A stretch of DNA of 64,000 nucleotides from Casp-actino8 sp046091365 (GCA_046091365.1 JBJTBM010000010.1:17739-81738), one strand, 5' to 3'. Positions 10,232 to 20,110 are shown, numbered from the stretch's first letter. A program made the numbers and translations. Notes: generated by a model not told the origin, from the letters alone.

Positions 10232-10237
10232 ATGCTA
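10232..10237 (-). promoter_or_regulatory. -10 box of the leucyl aminopeptidase gene
   Basis: TAGCAT, six bases (GGTCGA), then the ATG at 10225. It repeats the leaderless layout seen at neighbouring genes. Confidence 0.5.
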
Positions 10238-10271
10238 CGCCCCGCTCGCCGACGGGTGCCGAGCGAAGCGG

Positions 10272-10817
10272 TCAGACGCGTCGCACCGGAAGCGACTCGC
10301 CCTCCTGCCAACGCGCCATGGTCCAGAGCAGGTCGGACAGGCGGTTCAAGTACGGAACGACGTGCGACGGTGGCGGCGCGGCCGGCAAGGCGTGACGCTC
10401 GGCGCGGCGAACGACCGTGCGCGCGACGTCGAGCCAACCGGACACGCGGTTACCACCGGGAACCACGAACTCGGTGGGGCGATCGAATCGGGTGTCGAGT
10501 TCGTCGATGATCTTCTCGAGGCGATCGACCATTCCCGGCTCGACGCTCGTCACGCCGGGCTCGAGCTTCGACCGGTTCTCGGGCAGCGTGGCCAGCTCGG
10601 CCATCAACACCCAGAGGTCGCGCATGATCGGAATCAAAAGCCCCTCGAGTTCGGAACCGGCCCCGGCCTCCGCGCGGGCCATACCGATGATCGACTGCGC
10701 CTCGTCGACTGAACCGTAGGCACGCGGCAACTGGCTGTCCTTGGGAACCCGGCCGCCATACAACAAGCCGGTGGTGCCGTCGTCTCCCTCTCTGGTGTAC
10801 ACGCGCACCTTGCTCAC
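10272..10817 (-). CDS. PduO-type cob(I)alamin adenosyltransferase
   Basis: 181 residues with the ATP-binding N-terminus VYTREGDDGTTGLLYGGRVPK, then AYGSVDEAQSIIG, and the C-terminal FVVPGGNRVSGWLDVARTVVRRAERH and YLNRLSDLLW motifs of PduO/MMAB enzymes. It transfers adenosyl from ATP to cob(I)alamin to make adenosylcobalamin, the cofactor of the mutase encoded at 2473-4047. It is divergent from metH, the other cobalamin enzyme here. TAGCGT (10825-10830) ends 7 nt before the GTG start. Confidence 0.93.
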   Translation of the reverse strand: MSKVRVYTREGDDGTTGLLYGGRVPKDSQLPRAYGSVDEAQSIIGMARAEAGAGSELEGLLIPIMRDLWVLMAELATLPENRSKLEPGVTSVEPGMVDRLEKIIDELDTRFDRPTEFVVPGGNRVSGWLDVARTVVRRAERHALPAAPPPSHVVPYLNRLSDLLWTMARWQEGESLPVRRV

Positions 10818-10824
10818 GAAGCAG

Positions 10825-10921
10825 ACGCTACAACGGTGTGACGCATGACGAGAGGTTCGGCTTCAATATTCGGTCACGGCGGGAAATGGGTCTTCGTTGA
10901 CATTCGACGCACGGGTAGCGT
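10825..10921. promoter_or_regulatory. Divergent promoter region, adenosyltransferase and metH
   Basis: TAGCGT on the minus strand (10825-10830) sits 7 nt before the adenosyltransferase GTG. TAGCGT on the plus strand (10916-10921) sits 7 nt before the MetH ATG at 10929. The same hexamer and spacing on both sides argue for leaderless transcripts. No cobalamin-riboswitch elements were recognised in the gap. Confidence 0.55.
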
Positions 10922-10928
10922 TTCGTCG

Positions 10929-13900
10929 ATGGCCCGTCAGCCCTACCTCGATGCGGTGAACGAGCGCGTCATCGTCTTCGACGGCGCGTTCGGCACTTTC
11001 GTGCAAGGACTCGACCTCGGTCCCGACGACTTCGGCGGCCCGTCGCTCGAGGGCTGCAACGAGATGCTCTGCCTCACGCGCCCCGACGTGATCCGCAGCA
11101 TGCATTCGGCGTTCCTCGACGTCGGGGTCGACGCGCTCGAGACCGCGAGCTTCGGCAGCTTCTCGACGGTCCTCACGGAGTACGACATCCCCGGGCGGGC
11201 CCACGAGCTGAACGTCGCGGCCGCTCGCCTGGCCCGCGAGACCGCTGACGACTACGAAGCCGACGGACGTTCGCGCTACGTCGCCGGGTCGATCGGACCG
11301 GGCACCAAGTTGCCGAGTCTCGGTCACATTCGGTTCGCCGAATTGCGCGACGCATACGTCGAACAAGCGCGCGGACTGTTGGTCGGAGGGGTCGATCTCT
11401 TCCTCATCGAGACCTGCATGGATCTGCTGCAGATCAAGGCCGCGATGATCGCGTGCCGTCGGGCCATGCGCGCCGAGGGTCGCGAGGTGCCGATCCAGGT
11501 TCAGGTGACGATGGAGACCACCGGTCGCATGCTCGTGGGTTCCGAGATCGGGGCCGCACTCACGGCGATCGGCGCGATGCGCCCCGACGTCTTCGGTATC
11601 AACTGCGCCACCGGGCCGGCCGAGATGCAGGAGCATCTACGTCATCTCAGCCAACACGCGAGCATGCCGATCAGTGTCCTGCCCAACGCCGGGTTACCGA
11701 GCGTCGTCGACGGTCGCACCCACTACGACCTGACACCCGAGAAACTCGCCGAGTTCCATCGCCGTCACGTCACCGATCTCGGCATCGGCGTGGTTGGTGG
11801 CTGTTGTGGCACCACCCCGGCACACCTGAAGGCCGTCGTCGACGCGGTGCGCGGGCTCGCGGCCCCCCGCCGCTCGGCCCTGATCGAGCCGAGCGTGTCG
11901 TCCATCTACTCGTCGGTGCCCGTGAAGCAGGACAATTCGTTCCTCATCATCGGTGAGCGCACGAACACCAACGGTTCGAAAGCCTTCCGTGACGCCATGA
12001 TCGCCGGCGACTGGGACAACTGCACCAAGATGGCCACCGAGCAGATTCGCGAAGGCGCCCACGTGCTCGACGTGTGCGTCGACTACGTCGGGCGCGACGG
12101 CGTGATCGACATGGACGAGATCGCCTCCCGTTTCGCCACCCAGGCCAGTGTTCCTCTCGTACTCGACTCCACCGAGCCCCAGGTGATGGAAGCGGGTCTC
12201 ATGCACATCGGCGGCCGCGCCATCTTGAATTCGGCGAACCTCGAGGACGGAGAGGAACCCGGCAGTCGTCTCGACCGTGTGTTCTCGCTGGCCCGCGAGT
12301 ACGGGTGCGCGGTCGTGTGTCTGCTCATCGACGAGCGTGGCCAGGCCCGCGACGTCGAGTGGAAGCTCGAGATCGCCCACCGTCTGCACCGAATCGCGGT
12401 CGACCGCTACGGGTTGTCGGCGAGCGACCTGATCTTCGACGCCCTGACGTTTCCGCTGTCGACCGGCGACGACGACCTACGCCTCGACGCCAAGCACACG
12501 ATCGACGCGATTCGTCGCATCAAGACCGAGATCCCCGGTTGCTTCACGACCCTCGGCGTGTCGAACGTGAGTTTCGGACTGAAGCCGTCGGCCCGTCACG
12601 CCCTCAACAGCGTCTTTCTGAACGAATGCGTCGGCGCGGGACTCGACTCGGCGATCGTGCACGCCGGCAAGATCGTGCCTTTGGCCCGCATGCCCGAGGA
12701 GCACAAGCAGATCTGCCTCGATCTGATCTACGACCGGCGCTCGGGCGACTACGACCCGTTGAAGCGCCTGCTGGAGGTCTTCGCCGACGTCTCGACCGTG
12801 GCGACGGTCCGCGAGGACCGAACCGGCTGGACGATCGAGCAACTCCTGAAACAACGCATCATCGACGGCGATCGCGAGGGGCTCACCGACGACCTCGAGC
12901 GGGCCATGGCGGAGGGACGCGCGCCCTTGAGCATCGTCAACGACGTGCTGCTCGACGGCATGAAGGTGGTGGGCGAGCTCTTCGGTTCCGGCCAGATGCA
13001 GTTGCCCTTCGTCTTGCAGAGCGCCGAGACCATGAAAACCGCCGTGGCCCACCTCGAACCCCACATGGACAAGGTCGGCTCGACCTCCTCGAAGGGCAAA
13101 CTCGTGCTCGCCACGGTGAAAGGCGACGTGCACGACATCGGCAAGAACCTCGTCGACATCATCTGCACCAACAACGGGTACGAGGTGCACAACCTGGGCA
13201 TCAAGATCCCGATCTCGGAGATGGTGCAGAAGGTCAAGGAGGTCGGAGCCGATGCGCTCGGCATGAGTGGCCTGCTCGTCAAGAGCACCCTCATCATGCG
13301 CGAGAACCTGCTCGAGATGAACGAGCTCGGGCTGTCCGAGGTTCCGGTGCTGCTCGGAGGCGCGGCCTTGACCCGCACGTTCGTCGAGAAGGACCTGCGC
13401 GAGGTCTACGACGGACGCGTTTTCTACGGTCGCGACGCGTTCGAGGGGCTCAGCACCCTCGATCGTCTGATGGAGATCAAACGCTCGGGAGTCGACAACC
13501 CTGACTTCGGCCGCGTGCCCTCGGGACGGGTGTTGCCGAGTCGCTCGGGCGCAATCAAGGAATCGGGGGAGGTCCCGGCGCGTTCACCCGAGGTCGCCGC
13601 CGACAACCAGGTGTTCGAGCCGCCCTTCCTCGGCACCCGCATCGTGAAGGGCATCCCCCTCGACGACATCGTTCAGTACGTCAATGAGACCGCGCTCTTC
13701 CGCAACCAGTGGCAATTCCGTCCCGAGGGTGAGGAAACCGACGAGGATTTCAAGACCCGACTGCGGGCCCGACTGCGCGTGGAACTGGCCGAGGCCAAGG
13801 CCGCCGGATTCCTCGTGCCGCAGGTGGTGTACGGCTACTTCTGCGTGAACTCCGACGGCGACGACCTCGTGGTGTGGAGCGACGCCTCGCGCACCACCGA

Positions 13901-14402
13901 GATCGAACGGTTCCATTACCCGCGTCAGAGCGAGTCGCCATTCCTGTGCATCGCCGACTTCTTCCGATCCGCCGATCAGGGTCCGGACTACGCGGCTTTC
14001 CACATTGTCACCATGGGGAACGCCGTCAGCGCGGAAGCGGCCCGACTGTTCGCGGCGAACGAGTACCAGAAGTACATGATCGTCCACGGCCTCGGCGTCG
14101 AGACGGCCGAGGCCCTGGCCGAGTTGTGGCACAAGCGCATCCGCGAGGAATGGGGCTTCGTCTCCGAGGACGGGCCGTCGATCGGTGGCCTGTTCCGCCA
14201 GCAGTACCGCGGTGGGCGTTACTCGTGGGGCTATCCGGCGTGTCCGGATCTCGAGGACAACGCCACGGTCGCACGCCTGCTGGAGGCGGGCCGCCTCGGT
14301 ATCGAGGTGAGCGAGGAGACCGGGTGGCAGTACCAGCCCGAGCAGACGACCTCGGCCATCATCTGTCACCACCCGCAGGCCAAGTACTTCGTCGCCCGCT
14401 GA
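10929..14402 (+). CDS. metH: Cobalamin-dependent methionine synthase
   Basis: A 1157-residue, four-module enzyme. The homocysteine domain spans about 1-305 with zinc cysteines near 226 and in GGCCGTTPAH near 292. The folate (pterin) domain starts around 330 (IIGERTNTNGSKAF). The B12-binding domain includes DVHDIGKNLVDIIC, with the cobalt-ligand His near 735. The C-terminal activation domain includes GGRYSWGYPACPD. It methylates homocysteine from methyltetrahydrofolate in the cytoplasm. ATG 10929 is chosen over an in-frame ATG 84 bases upstream because it follows a -10 box by 7 nt and starts the conserved fold. Confidence 0.95.
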   Translation: MARQPYLDAVNERVIVFDGAFGTFVQGLDLGPDDFGGPSLEGCNEMLCLTRPDVIRSMHSAFLDVGVDALETASFGSFSTVLTEYDIPGRAHELNVAAARLARETADDYEADGRSRYVAGSIGPGTKLPSLGHIRFAELRDAYVEQARGLLVGGVDLFLIETCMDLLQIKAAMIACRRAMRAEGREVPIQVQVTMETTGRMLVGSEIGAALTAIGAMRPDVFGINCATGPAEMQEHLRHLSQHASMPISVLPNAGLPSVVDGRTHYDLTPEKLAEFHRRHVTDLGIGVVGGCCGTTPAHLKAVVDAVRGLAAPRRSALIEPSVSSIYSSVPVKQDNSFLIIGERTNTNGSKAFRDAMIAGDWDNCTKMATEQIREGAHVLDVCVDYVGRDGVIDMDEIASRFATQASVPLVLDSTEPQVMEAGLMHIGGRAILNSANLEDGEEPGSRLDRVFSLAREYGCAVVCLLIDERGQARDVEWKLEIAHRLHRIAVDRYGLSASDLIFDALTFPLSTGDDDLRLDAKHTIDAIRRIKTEIPGCFTTLGVSNVSFGLKPSARHALNSVFLNECVGAGLDSAIVHAGKIVPLARMPEEHKQICLDLIYDRRSGDYDPLKRLLEVFADVSTVATVREDRTGWTIEQLLKQRIIDGDREGLTDDLERAMAEGRAPLSIVNDVLLDGMKVVGELFGSGQMQLPFVLQSAETMKTAVAHLEPHMDKVGSTSSKGKLVLATVKGDVHDIGKNLVDIICTNNGYEVHNLGIKIPISEMVQKVKEVGADALGMSGLLVKSTLIMRENLLEMNELGLSEVPVLLGGAALTRTFVEKDLREVYDGRVFYGRDAFEGLSTLDRLMEIKRSGVDNPDFGRVPSGRVLPSRSGAIKESGEVPARSPEVAADNQVFEPPFLGTRIVKGIPLDDIVQYVNETALFRNQWQFRPEGEETDEDFKTRLRARLRVELAEAKAAGFLVPQVVYGYFCVNSDGDDLVVWSDASRTTEIERFHYPRQSESPFLCIADFFRSADQGPDYAAFHIVTMGNAVSAEAARLFAANEYQKYMIVHGLGVETAEALAELWHKRIREEWGFVSEDGPSIGGLFRQQYRGGRYSWGYPACPDLEDNATVARLLEAGRLGIEVSEETGWQYQPEQTTSAIICHHPQAKYFVAR

Positions 14403-14436
14403 GACTCCGGCGGGTCTGCGGTGTTGAATGTCGGAC

Positions 14437-15180
14437 ATGCGCACCTGGATCGTCCGACTGTCGTTGCTCGCCGTCCTCGCCATCGGTCTCGTCTACGGAG
14501 GCATCCTGTTGTGGACCAAGGTGATCAACGAACCCGAGGATCGCTTCGACGAGGGCGACCTCTCGGCCGTGGTCGACGTCACCACCACGATCGGGACGAC
14601 CCCGGATTCGACACCGGTTTCCGCGCCGACCTCCGAAGTACCGGTCATCGACGACGGTGAACTCTCGGGCACCTGGTCGATCACCGAGGGATCCAAGGTG
14701 GGATATCGCGTGAAGGAGGTGCTCGGCGGCGTCGACACCGAGGGTGTCGGACGCACCGACGCGGTGACGGGAACGCTCACGATCGAGGGCCCGTCCATCA
14801 TCAGCGCGTACTTCGAGGTCGAGGTGGCCACCATCACGAGCGACAGCACGCGACGCGACTCGCAGTTCGCCGGCCCGATCATGGAGACGAGCGTCCATCC
14901 CACGGCCTCGTTCCGCCTCACCCGACCCATCGAACTCGCCGAGTTGCCCGCTCTCGGTACCACCATCACCGCGCAGGCCGTCGGCGAACTGACGTTGCAC
15001 GGAGTCACGCGCGAGGTGTCGTTCGAGGTGAGCGCGCGCGTGGACAACGGCGTCGTGGGCGTGCTCGGCGCCATCGAGGTGCTCTTCGGTGACTACGACA
15101 TCGACAATCCGTCCAACGCCTTCGTGACCACCGGCGACGACGGCCTGATCGAATTCGTGCTGGCCTTCGCGCGCCTCTGA
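14437..15180 (+). CDS. YceI-like domain protein, membrane-anchored
   Basis: About 247 residues. An N-terminal hydrophobic segment (LSLLAVLAIGLVYGGILLW) is followed by a Thr/Ser/Pro linker, then a YceI-type lipocalin-like beta-barrel with GTWSITEGSKVGYRVKE, RRDSQFAGPIMET, TASFRLTRPI and LTLHGVTREVSFEV. YceI domains bind isoprenoid-like lipids; here the domain would sit outside the cytoplasmic membrane. ATG 14437 is preferred because TTGAAT ends 7 nt upstream; an ATG nine bases earlier lies inside that box. It converges with the ABC exporter operon. Confidence 0.82.
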   Translation: MRTWIVRLSLLAVLAIGLVYGGILLWTKVINEPEDRFDEGDLSAVVDVTTTIGTTPDSTPVSAPTSEVPVIDDGELSGTWSITEGSKVGYRVKEVLGGVDTEGVGRTDAVTGTLTIEGPSIISAYFEVEVATITSDSTRRDSQFAGPIMETSVHPTASFRLTRPIELAELPALGTTITAQAVGELTLHGVTREVSFEVSARVDNGVVGVLGAIEVLFGDYDIDNPSNAFVTTGDDGLIEFVLAFARL

Positions 15181-15202
15181 CCGTCGACGACTTACGTCCT
15201 GC

Positions 15203-17002
15203 TCAGTGGGGCTGACTGGCCTCCCACGCCGCCGCCAAAGCTGCGTATCGCCCACCGAACGACACCAATTCGTCGTGCGAGCCCAGCTCGACGAGTTCAC
15301 CGTGATCGACCACGGCGATCCGATCGGCACGACGGACCGTCGACAACCGGTGAGCCACGACGATCACCGTGCGACCGGTCATCAACTTCTCGAGCGCCCG
15401 TTCCACCACCGCCTCCGTACCCGGGTCGAGATTCGACGTCGCCTCGTCGAGCACCAGCACCGCCGGGTCGACGAGCGCCGCGCGAGCCAGTGCGACGAGT
15501 TGTCGCTCGCCGGCCGACAGGCGTGAACCCCGTTCGCGTACATCGGTCATGATCCCTTCGGGGAACTCGAGGAACCTTTCGAGTGCGCCGATCGTGGCCA
15601 ACGCCCGTTGCACCTCGACGTCGGTCGCCGACGGACGCGCGACGCGGATGTTCTCGAGGATCGTGCCCCCGAAGCAGAAACCCTCCTGGGGCACCACCAC
15701 GATGCGACGGCGCAGATCGACCATCGACGACTGACGCAGATCGACCCCGCCGAAACTGACCGAACCGACCCACCCGTCGACGGAACTGGGGTCGTAGAGC
15801 CGGGCCATCAACTTGGCCAGGGTCGACTTGCCCGCACCGGTCGGACCCACCAACGCCAGTCGCTCGCCGTCGGCCACGGTGATCGACACGTCGCGCAAAG
15901 CCGGGCGATCGGCACCCTCGTAGGCGAAGGTCAGATTCCGGACTTCGATCGCGCCCCGCTCGGGCAAGGCGGTGGGGTTCGCCACTTCGTCCACGTCGGG
16001 CGTGGCGTCGATGATGGCGAACAACTTGTGCAACGCGGCGGTCGACGACTGAACGGTGTTGTAGAGCTGGCTGAGTTGTTGCACCGGGTCGAACAAGTTC
16101 GCCAACAACAACACGAACGCGGTCACGGTGCCGAGGCTCACCGATCCGCGGTGAACGAGCCAGCCGCCGATGCCGATGATGGCACCGGTCGCGGCGATAC
16201 CGGCGAACTCCACGAGGCCGAAGTACCACGTGCTCACCCGGACGCTGTGCATGTGCGAGTCGAACAACTCCCGATTGGTGCGGGCGAACCTCGAGGCCCG
16301 ATTCGCCTCCTGCCCGTACGCCTGGATCACCCGCACCCCGGTGATCCCCTCCTGCAGCGTCGAGAGGTTGTTGCCGACTTTTTCGCGCACGACGAGATAG
16401 GCGCGGTTCGACTGCTTCTGGAAACGGACCGACGCCATCACGATCAAGGGCAGGACGATCATCGCCACGATGGCGAGTTGCCACGACATGGCGAACAACA
16501 GGATCACGGCGAGCACGAGCAACAAGAAGGCGTAGACGAACTGCAGCAGCCCGAACTGGATGAGTTCGCCCATCGACTCGATGTCGTTCGTCATCCGCGA
16601 CACCAAAACGCCGGCCTTCTCGCGGTCGAAGAACGCCATCGACTGCTTCTGCAATCGTTCGAACACCGTCAAACGTAGGTCGCGCAGGAAACCCTCACCC
16701 GCCCGGTTCACCGCCAGGTACTGCAACCGTCCGACGCCGTAACCGAACGCCGTGATCCCGAGGTACACCACGATGAGGCGATCGAGCACGCCGCCGTCGC
16801 GGTCCCTGATGCCGTGATCGATGGCGAAGCGCAACAAGGTCGGACCGGCGAGGGTCACGAGCACGCTCAGCAGGACGAGGCCCAGAGCCGCGTGCAACAT
16901 GCGCCGTTGCGGTCGGGCCAACGCGTAGCTGCGCCGCAACGTGCGCAAGGTTTGCACCCGGTCGAGACGGTCCTCGTCGCTGGTCGCGGCCATGCCCCAC
17001 AT
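15203..17002 (-). CDS. ABC exporter half-transporter, permease-ATPase (catalytic Walker B)
   Basis: 599 residues: a six-helix type IV exporter membrane domain (about 25-320) and a nucleotide-binding domain with Walker A GPTGAGKST, Walker B VLVLDEATSNLD and switch His in VAHRLS. The catalytic Glu is intact, but the signature reads LSAGERQ instead of LSGGQ. Together with the upstream gene it should form an asymmetric heterodimer exporting drugs or lipids across the cytoplasmic membrane. The start overlaps or abuts the upstream stop (TGAATG), indicating coupled translation. Confidence 0.9.
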   Translation of the reverse strand: MWGMAATSDEDRLDRVQTLRTLRRSYALARPQRRMLHAALGLVLLSVLVTLAGPTLLRFAIDHGIRDRDGGVLDRLIVVYLGITAFGYGVGRLQYLAVNRAGEGFLRDLRLTVFERLQKQSMAFFDREKAGVLVSRMTNDIESMGELIQFGLLQFVYAFLLLVLAVILLFAMSWQLAIVAMIVLPLIVMASVRFQKQSNRAYLVVREKVGNNLSTLQEGITGVRVIQAYGQEANRASRFARTNRELFDSHMHSVRVSTWYFGLVEFAGIAATGAIIGIGGWLVHRGSVSLGTVTAFVLLLANLFDPVQQLSQLYNTVQSSTAALHKLFAIIDATPDVDEVANPTALPERGAIEVRNLTFAYEGADRPALRDVSITVADGERLALVGPTGAGKSTLAKLMARLYDPSSVDGWVGSVSFGGVDLRQSSMVDLRRRIVVVPQEGFCFGGTILENIRVARPSATDVEVQRALATIGALERFLEFPEGIMTDVRERGSRLSAGERQLVALARAALVDPAVLVLDEATSNLDPGTEAVVERALEKLMTGRTVIVVAHRLSTVRRADRIAVVDHGELVELGSHDELVSFGGRYAALAAAWEASQPH

Positions 17003-18880
17003 TCAGACCACGTCCTCGTCGGCCGATTGACGCACGGCCCGACCCCGTTCGACCAAGGTCGCGGCGACGTCGGGATCCGGCGCCGGAGCGTCGTCATCGC
17101 CGTCCTCGTCGCGCACGGCCCAGGCGGCGAGAACCTGTCGATAGCGATCGTTCGTCGCCAACAGGTCGTCATGGGTGCCCACGGCGGCGGCGCGACCCTC
17201 GTCGAGCAACACCACCTTGTCGGCCAGAGCGATCGTTCCCGGTCGGTGCGCGATCACGATCGTCGTGCGGCCCCGCATGACGGTCGACATGGCCTCCCGG
17301 ATCTCGTGCTCCTTGCTAGGGTCGACGGCTGACGTCGCATCGTCGAGGACCAACACCCGGGGATCAGCCACGATCGCTCGTGCGATGGCGATGCGCTGGC
17401 GCTGACCACCCGACAGCGAATAGCCACGTTCACCGAGGATCGTGTCGTATCCCTCGGGAAGTTCGGTGATGAAGTCGTGCGCCCCGGCCAGTCGGGCCGC
17501 GGACTCGATCGACTCGCGCGGGGCATCGGGGCGGGCGAAAGCGATGTTCTCGCGTACCGGATCGTGGAAGAGGAAGGTGTCCTCGAACACGATTCCGACC
17601 GCGGCCCGCAGGTCGGCCAGACGCAGGTCGCGTACGTCGACACCGTCGAGCTCGATCGAACCGGACGCGACGTCGTGGAACCGTGTCAGCAATCGCACGA
17701 TCGTCGACTTGCCCGACCCGGTCGCGCCGACGAGGGCCACCGCCTCACCGGCACCGATCGTGAGGTCGAACCCGGCGATGACGGGTTCGGAGCCCTCGTA
17801 CGCGAAAGACACGCCGCGGAAACGAACGGCACCGACGGCGGTGGCCGAGCGGGCCGGAAGTTCGACCGGTCGTGCGGCGTCGGTGATCGCCGACTCGGCG
17901 CTCAACACTTCGTTCACGCGCGTGAGAGCGACCGAGGCCCGCTGGGCGAGGGCCACCGTCATCGCGATGTTGCGCAACGGCCAGATGAGCATGGTGATGT
18001 ACGCGTTGAACTTCACGAGATCACCCACGGTCATCGCGCCGTCTATCACGCGGTGACCTCCGATGCCGAGAACCGCCACCAGACCGAGCGCCGGCAGCAG
18101 GTCGAGCGCCGGCAGGAACCGACTGCGGATGCGAGCCGCATCGAGCGAGACCCGCTGGATGTCGTCGGCCTCGACGCGCACCTTGTCGAACTGCACGCCC
18201 TCGGCACCGAAACCCTTGATGACGCGAACACCGGACACGCTCTCTTCGACCACGGTCGCCAATTGCGCCTGTTCCTGTTGCACCGCCAACACCGCCGGAT
18301 GGATTCGTCGCGAGAACCGACTGGCGAGGACGTTGAGCAACGGCAATGGGGCCAAGGCGACCAGGGCGAGGAAAGGTTGCGACAGCAACAGCAACACCAC
18401 GACGGCCACGATCATCGCCAGATTGGACAAGGTGATGGGGATCATCACGACGAATGCCTGCAACTGCTGAAGGTCGGATGAGGCGCGGCTCATCAATTGA
18501 CCGGTCTGGGTGCGGTCGTGATAGCCGACGTGCAGTCGCAGGAGGTGCTCGAAAATCTGTTCGCGCAAACGGGACTCGATCCAGCGGCTCTCGCGGAAGG
18601 CGACCCACCGACGAAAGGCGGTGAAGAGGCCGGCGATCACCCCGGCGGCCACCACGAGACCGGACCAGAACACCAGGGTGCCACGACCCTCGATGCCCCG
18701 GTCGATGCCGAGTTTGGTGATCTCGGGCACCGACACCTTGCCCGCCGACCACAGCAAACCCACGACGACACCGACCACCAGTCCGCGTCGCTGTTCCAGC
18801 AGGACCCGGGTCAACAGCCTCCAGCCCTGCTGGGTCTCGAGTCGCTGACGGTCGTCCACCCGACCGAAACTACTCACCAC
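17003..18880 (-). CDS. ABC exporter half-transporter, permease-ATPase (degenerate Walker B)
   Basis: 625 residues with the same exporter architecture. The Walker A is GATGSGKST and the signature is canonical (LSGGQRQ), but Walker B reads VLVLDDATSAVD, with Asp replacing the catalytic Glu. This complements the downstream partner, so one composite ATP site is canonical and the other degenerate, as in TM287/288-type exporters. An acidic tail of about 40 residues ends the protein. Two tandem GTG codons follow a GGGGAGG ribosome binding site; the second is slightly better spaced. Confidence 0.9.
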   Translation of the reverse strand: MVSSFGRVDDRQRLETQQGWRLLTRVLLEQRRGLVVGVVVGLLWSAGKVSVPEITKLGIDRGIEGRGTLVFWSGLVVAAGVIAGLFTAFRRWVAFRESRWIESRLREQIFEHLLRLHVGYHDRTQTGQLMSRASSDLQQLQAFVVMIPITLSNLAMIVAVVVLLLLSQPFLALVALAPLPLLNVLASRFSRRIHPAVLAVQQEQAQLATVVEESVSGVRVIKGFGAEGVQFDKVRVEADDIQRVSLDAARIRSRFLPALDLLPALGLVAVLGIGGHRVIDGAMTVGDLVKFNAYITMLIWPLRNIAMTVALAQRASVALTRVNEVLSAESAITDAARPVELPARSATAVGAVRFRGVSFAYEGSEPVIAGFDLTIGAGEAVALVGATGSGKSTIVRLLTRFHDVASGSIELDGVDVRDLRLADLRAAVGIVFEDTFLFHDPVRENIAFARPDAPRESIESAARLAGAHDFITELPEGYDTILGERGYSLSGGQRQRIAIARAIVADPRVLVLDDATSAVDPSKEHEIREAMSTVMRGRTTIVIAHRPGTIALADKVVLLDEGRAAAVGTHDDLLATNDRYRQVLAAWAVRDEDGDDDAPAPDPDVAATLVERGRAVRQSADEDVV

Positions 18881-18937
18881 CTCCCCGCCGCGACCGGCTC
18901 ATGGAGCGGTGCCACACCCCTCACCGATGATGGCGGC

Positions 18938-19120
18938 ATGGAAAGCACCAACGGCGCACCCGAACCGGAACGGCCGGTCGTCCAACTTCGTCTCGACGGC
19001 TTCGTCGACCCCTGCGACGGTGTCGACCCGCGATTCATCCTCTCCGACGAAACGTGCCGAATCGGCCGCAAGTACCTCGCCGAGATGCGTCGCATCTTGC
19101 GCGAGGGACGCGTCGCCTGA
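18938..19120 (+). CDS. Small hypothetical protein, 60 residues
   Basis: A short reading frame, MESTNGAPEPERPVVQLRLD to EMRRILREGRVA, with two cysteines (VDPCDGVDP and DETCRIG) and a basic C-terminal helix. No family is recognised. It fills the gap between the ABC operon and the convergent LLM gene, leaving three bases before the latter. GATGAT ends 6 nt before the ATG, a weak match to the local leaderless pattern. Plausible but not certain. Confidence 0.45.
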   Translation: MESTNGAPEPERPVVQLRLDGFVDPCDGVDPRFILSDETCRIGRKYLAEMRRILREGRVA

Positions 19121-19123
19121 GGC

Positions 19124-20110
19124 TCAACCGGCCGAGGGCGACAGCGCCTTCACCGACTCCCAGTAGTTCAGTTCGGGGTCGAGACCGAGGATCGCGAGCG
19201 AACTCGTGGTCACCCCGTTGTCGAAGTACTCGGCGATACGGGCGCGACAGTGTTCGGCCGAGCCGTGGATCAAGATGTCGTCCACGACCTCGTCGGGGAT
19301 GGCGGCCAATGCGGCTTTGCGATCACCCGCTTTCCAGAGGTCCCACATCTCCTGCAGTAACTCGCCGCGGCCGAGCCAACGGTGGAAGTCGGCGTACACC
19401 GGCACGTTGAGATATGCGGCGATCGCGAACCGCCCGGCGGCCCGCACCACCTCGGTGTTCTCCGACGGGCACACGAAGATACGGGCCACGATCTCGCGGT
19501 CCTCTCCCCCGGCGGCGTCGCGCACGACACCCACCACCTTGGTGACGTCCGATGGAGAAAGCCAGTTGATGATCGCCCCGTCACTCTCGCGGCCCGCGAG
19601 TCGCAACATCCCCTCGCGCAACGCCGCCACCAGGATCTTGGGCTTCTGCTCGGGCCGCACGCCGAGTTTGAACCCGTTCACCTCGAAGGTGTCGTACTTC
19701 TTGACGATCTTCTCGCCCGACAACGCGTCGTTCAGGAAGCGCACCACGTCACGCACCTTCTTGTAGGGCTCGACGAACGGGATGCCGTTCCAACGCTCGA
19801 CGATCACGTTGCTGCTCGACCCGATCCCGATCGCGAACCGACCCGGGGCGGCGTCGGCCAGGCTCGCCACGCTCTGAGCGAAGCAGGCCGGGGAGCGCGT
19901 GTACGCCGGGATGATGGCCGTCCCGAGTCGCAATCGCGGTTCCCATGCCGCCGCCATCGCCAGCGGCGTGAACCCGTCGGCGCCGTCGGACTCGGCCGAC
20001 CAGATGTCGGTGTAGCCCATGTCGGCCAACTCGGTCAGCCGTTCGCGGTGCGTGTGCAAGTGGCCGGGCAACGGAACGGTCATGCCGGGGCGACGAGGGA
20101 GCGAGGTCAT
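19124..20110 (-). CDS. LLM-class (F420-dependent) oxidoreductase
   Basis: 328 residues with a luciferase-like TIM barrel: YTDIWSAESDGADGFTPLAMAAAWEPRLRLGTAI at the start, then PGRFAIGIGSSSNVIVERWNG and LVAALREGMLRLAGRESDGAIINW. These match actinobacterial luciferase-like monooxygenase/F420 oxidoreductases, which use F420 or FMN. The substrate is unknown. TAAGAAT (20117-20123) lies 6 nt before the ATG, suggesting a leaderless transcript. It follows the thioesterase gene on the same strand by 46 bases. Confidence 0.83.
   Translation of the reverse strand: MTSLPRRPGMTVPLPGHLHTHRERLTELADMGYTDIWSAESDGADGFTPLAMAAAWEPRLRLGTAIIPAYTRSPACFAQSVASLADAAPGRFAIGIGSSSNVIVERWNGIPFVEPYKKVRDVVRFLNDALSGEKIVKKYDTFEVNGFKLGVRPEQKPKILVAALREGMLRLAGRESDGAIINWLSPSDVTKVVGVVRDAAGGEDREIVARIFVCPSENTEVVRAAGRFAIAAYLNVPVYADFHRWLGRGELLQEMWDLWKAGDRKAALAAIPDEVVDDILIHGSAEHCRARIAEYFDNGVTTSSLAILGLDPELNYWESVKALSPSAG

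Noticed and set aside
10897..10921. TTGACA as the -35 of the metH promoter
   Set aside because: It is only 13 bases from the TAGCGT box, too short for a normal sigma-70 spacer.
10818..10928. A cobalamin riboswitch upstream of metH
   Set aside because: The gap is only 111 bases, no B12-box-like element was seen, and the -10 box lies 7 nt before the start codon, leaving no leader.
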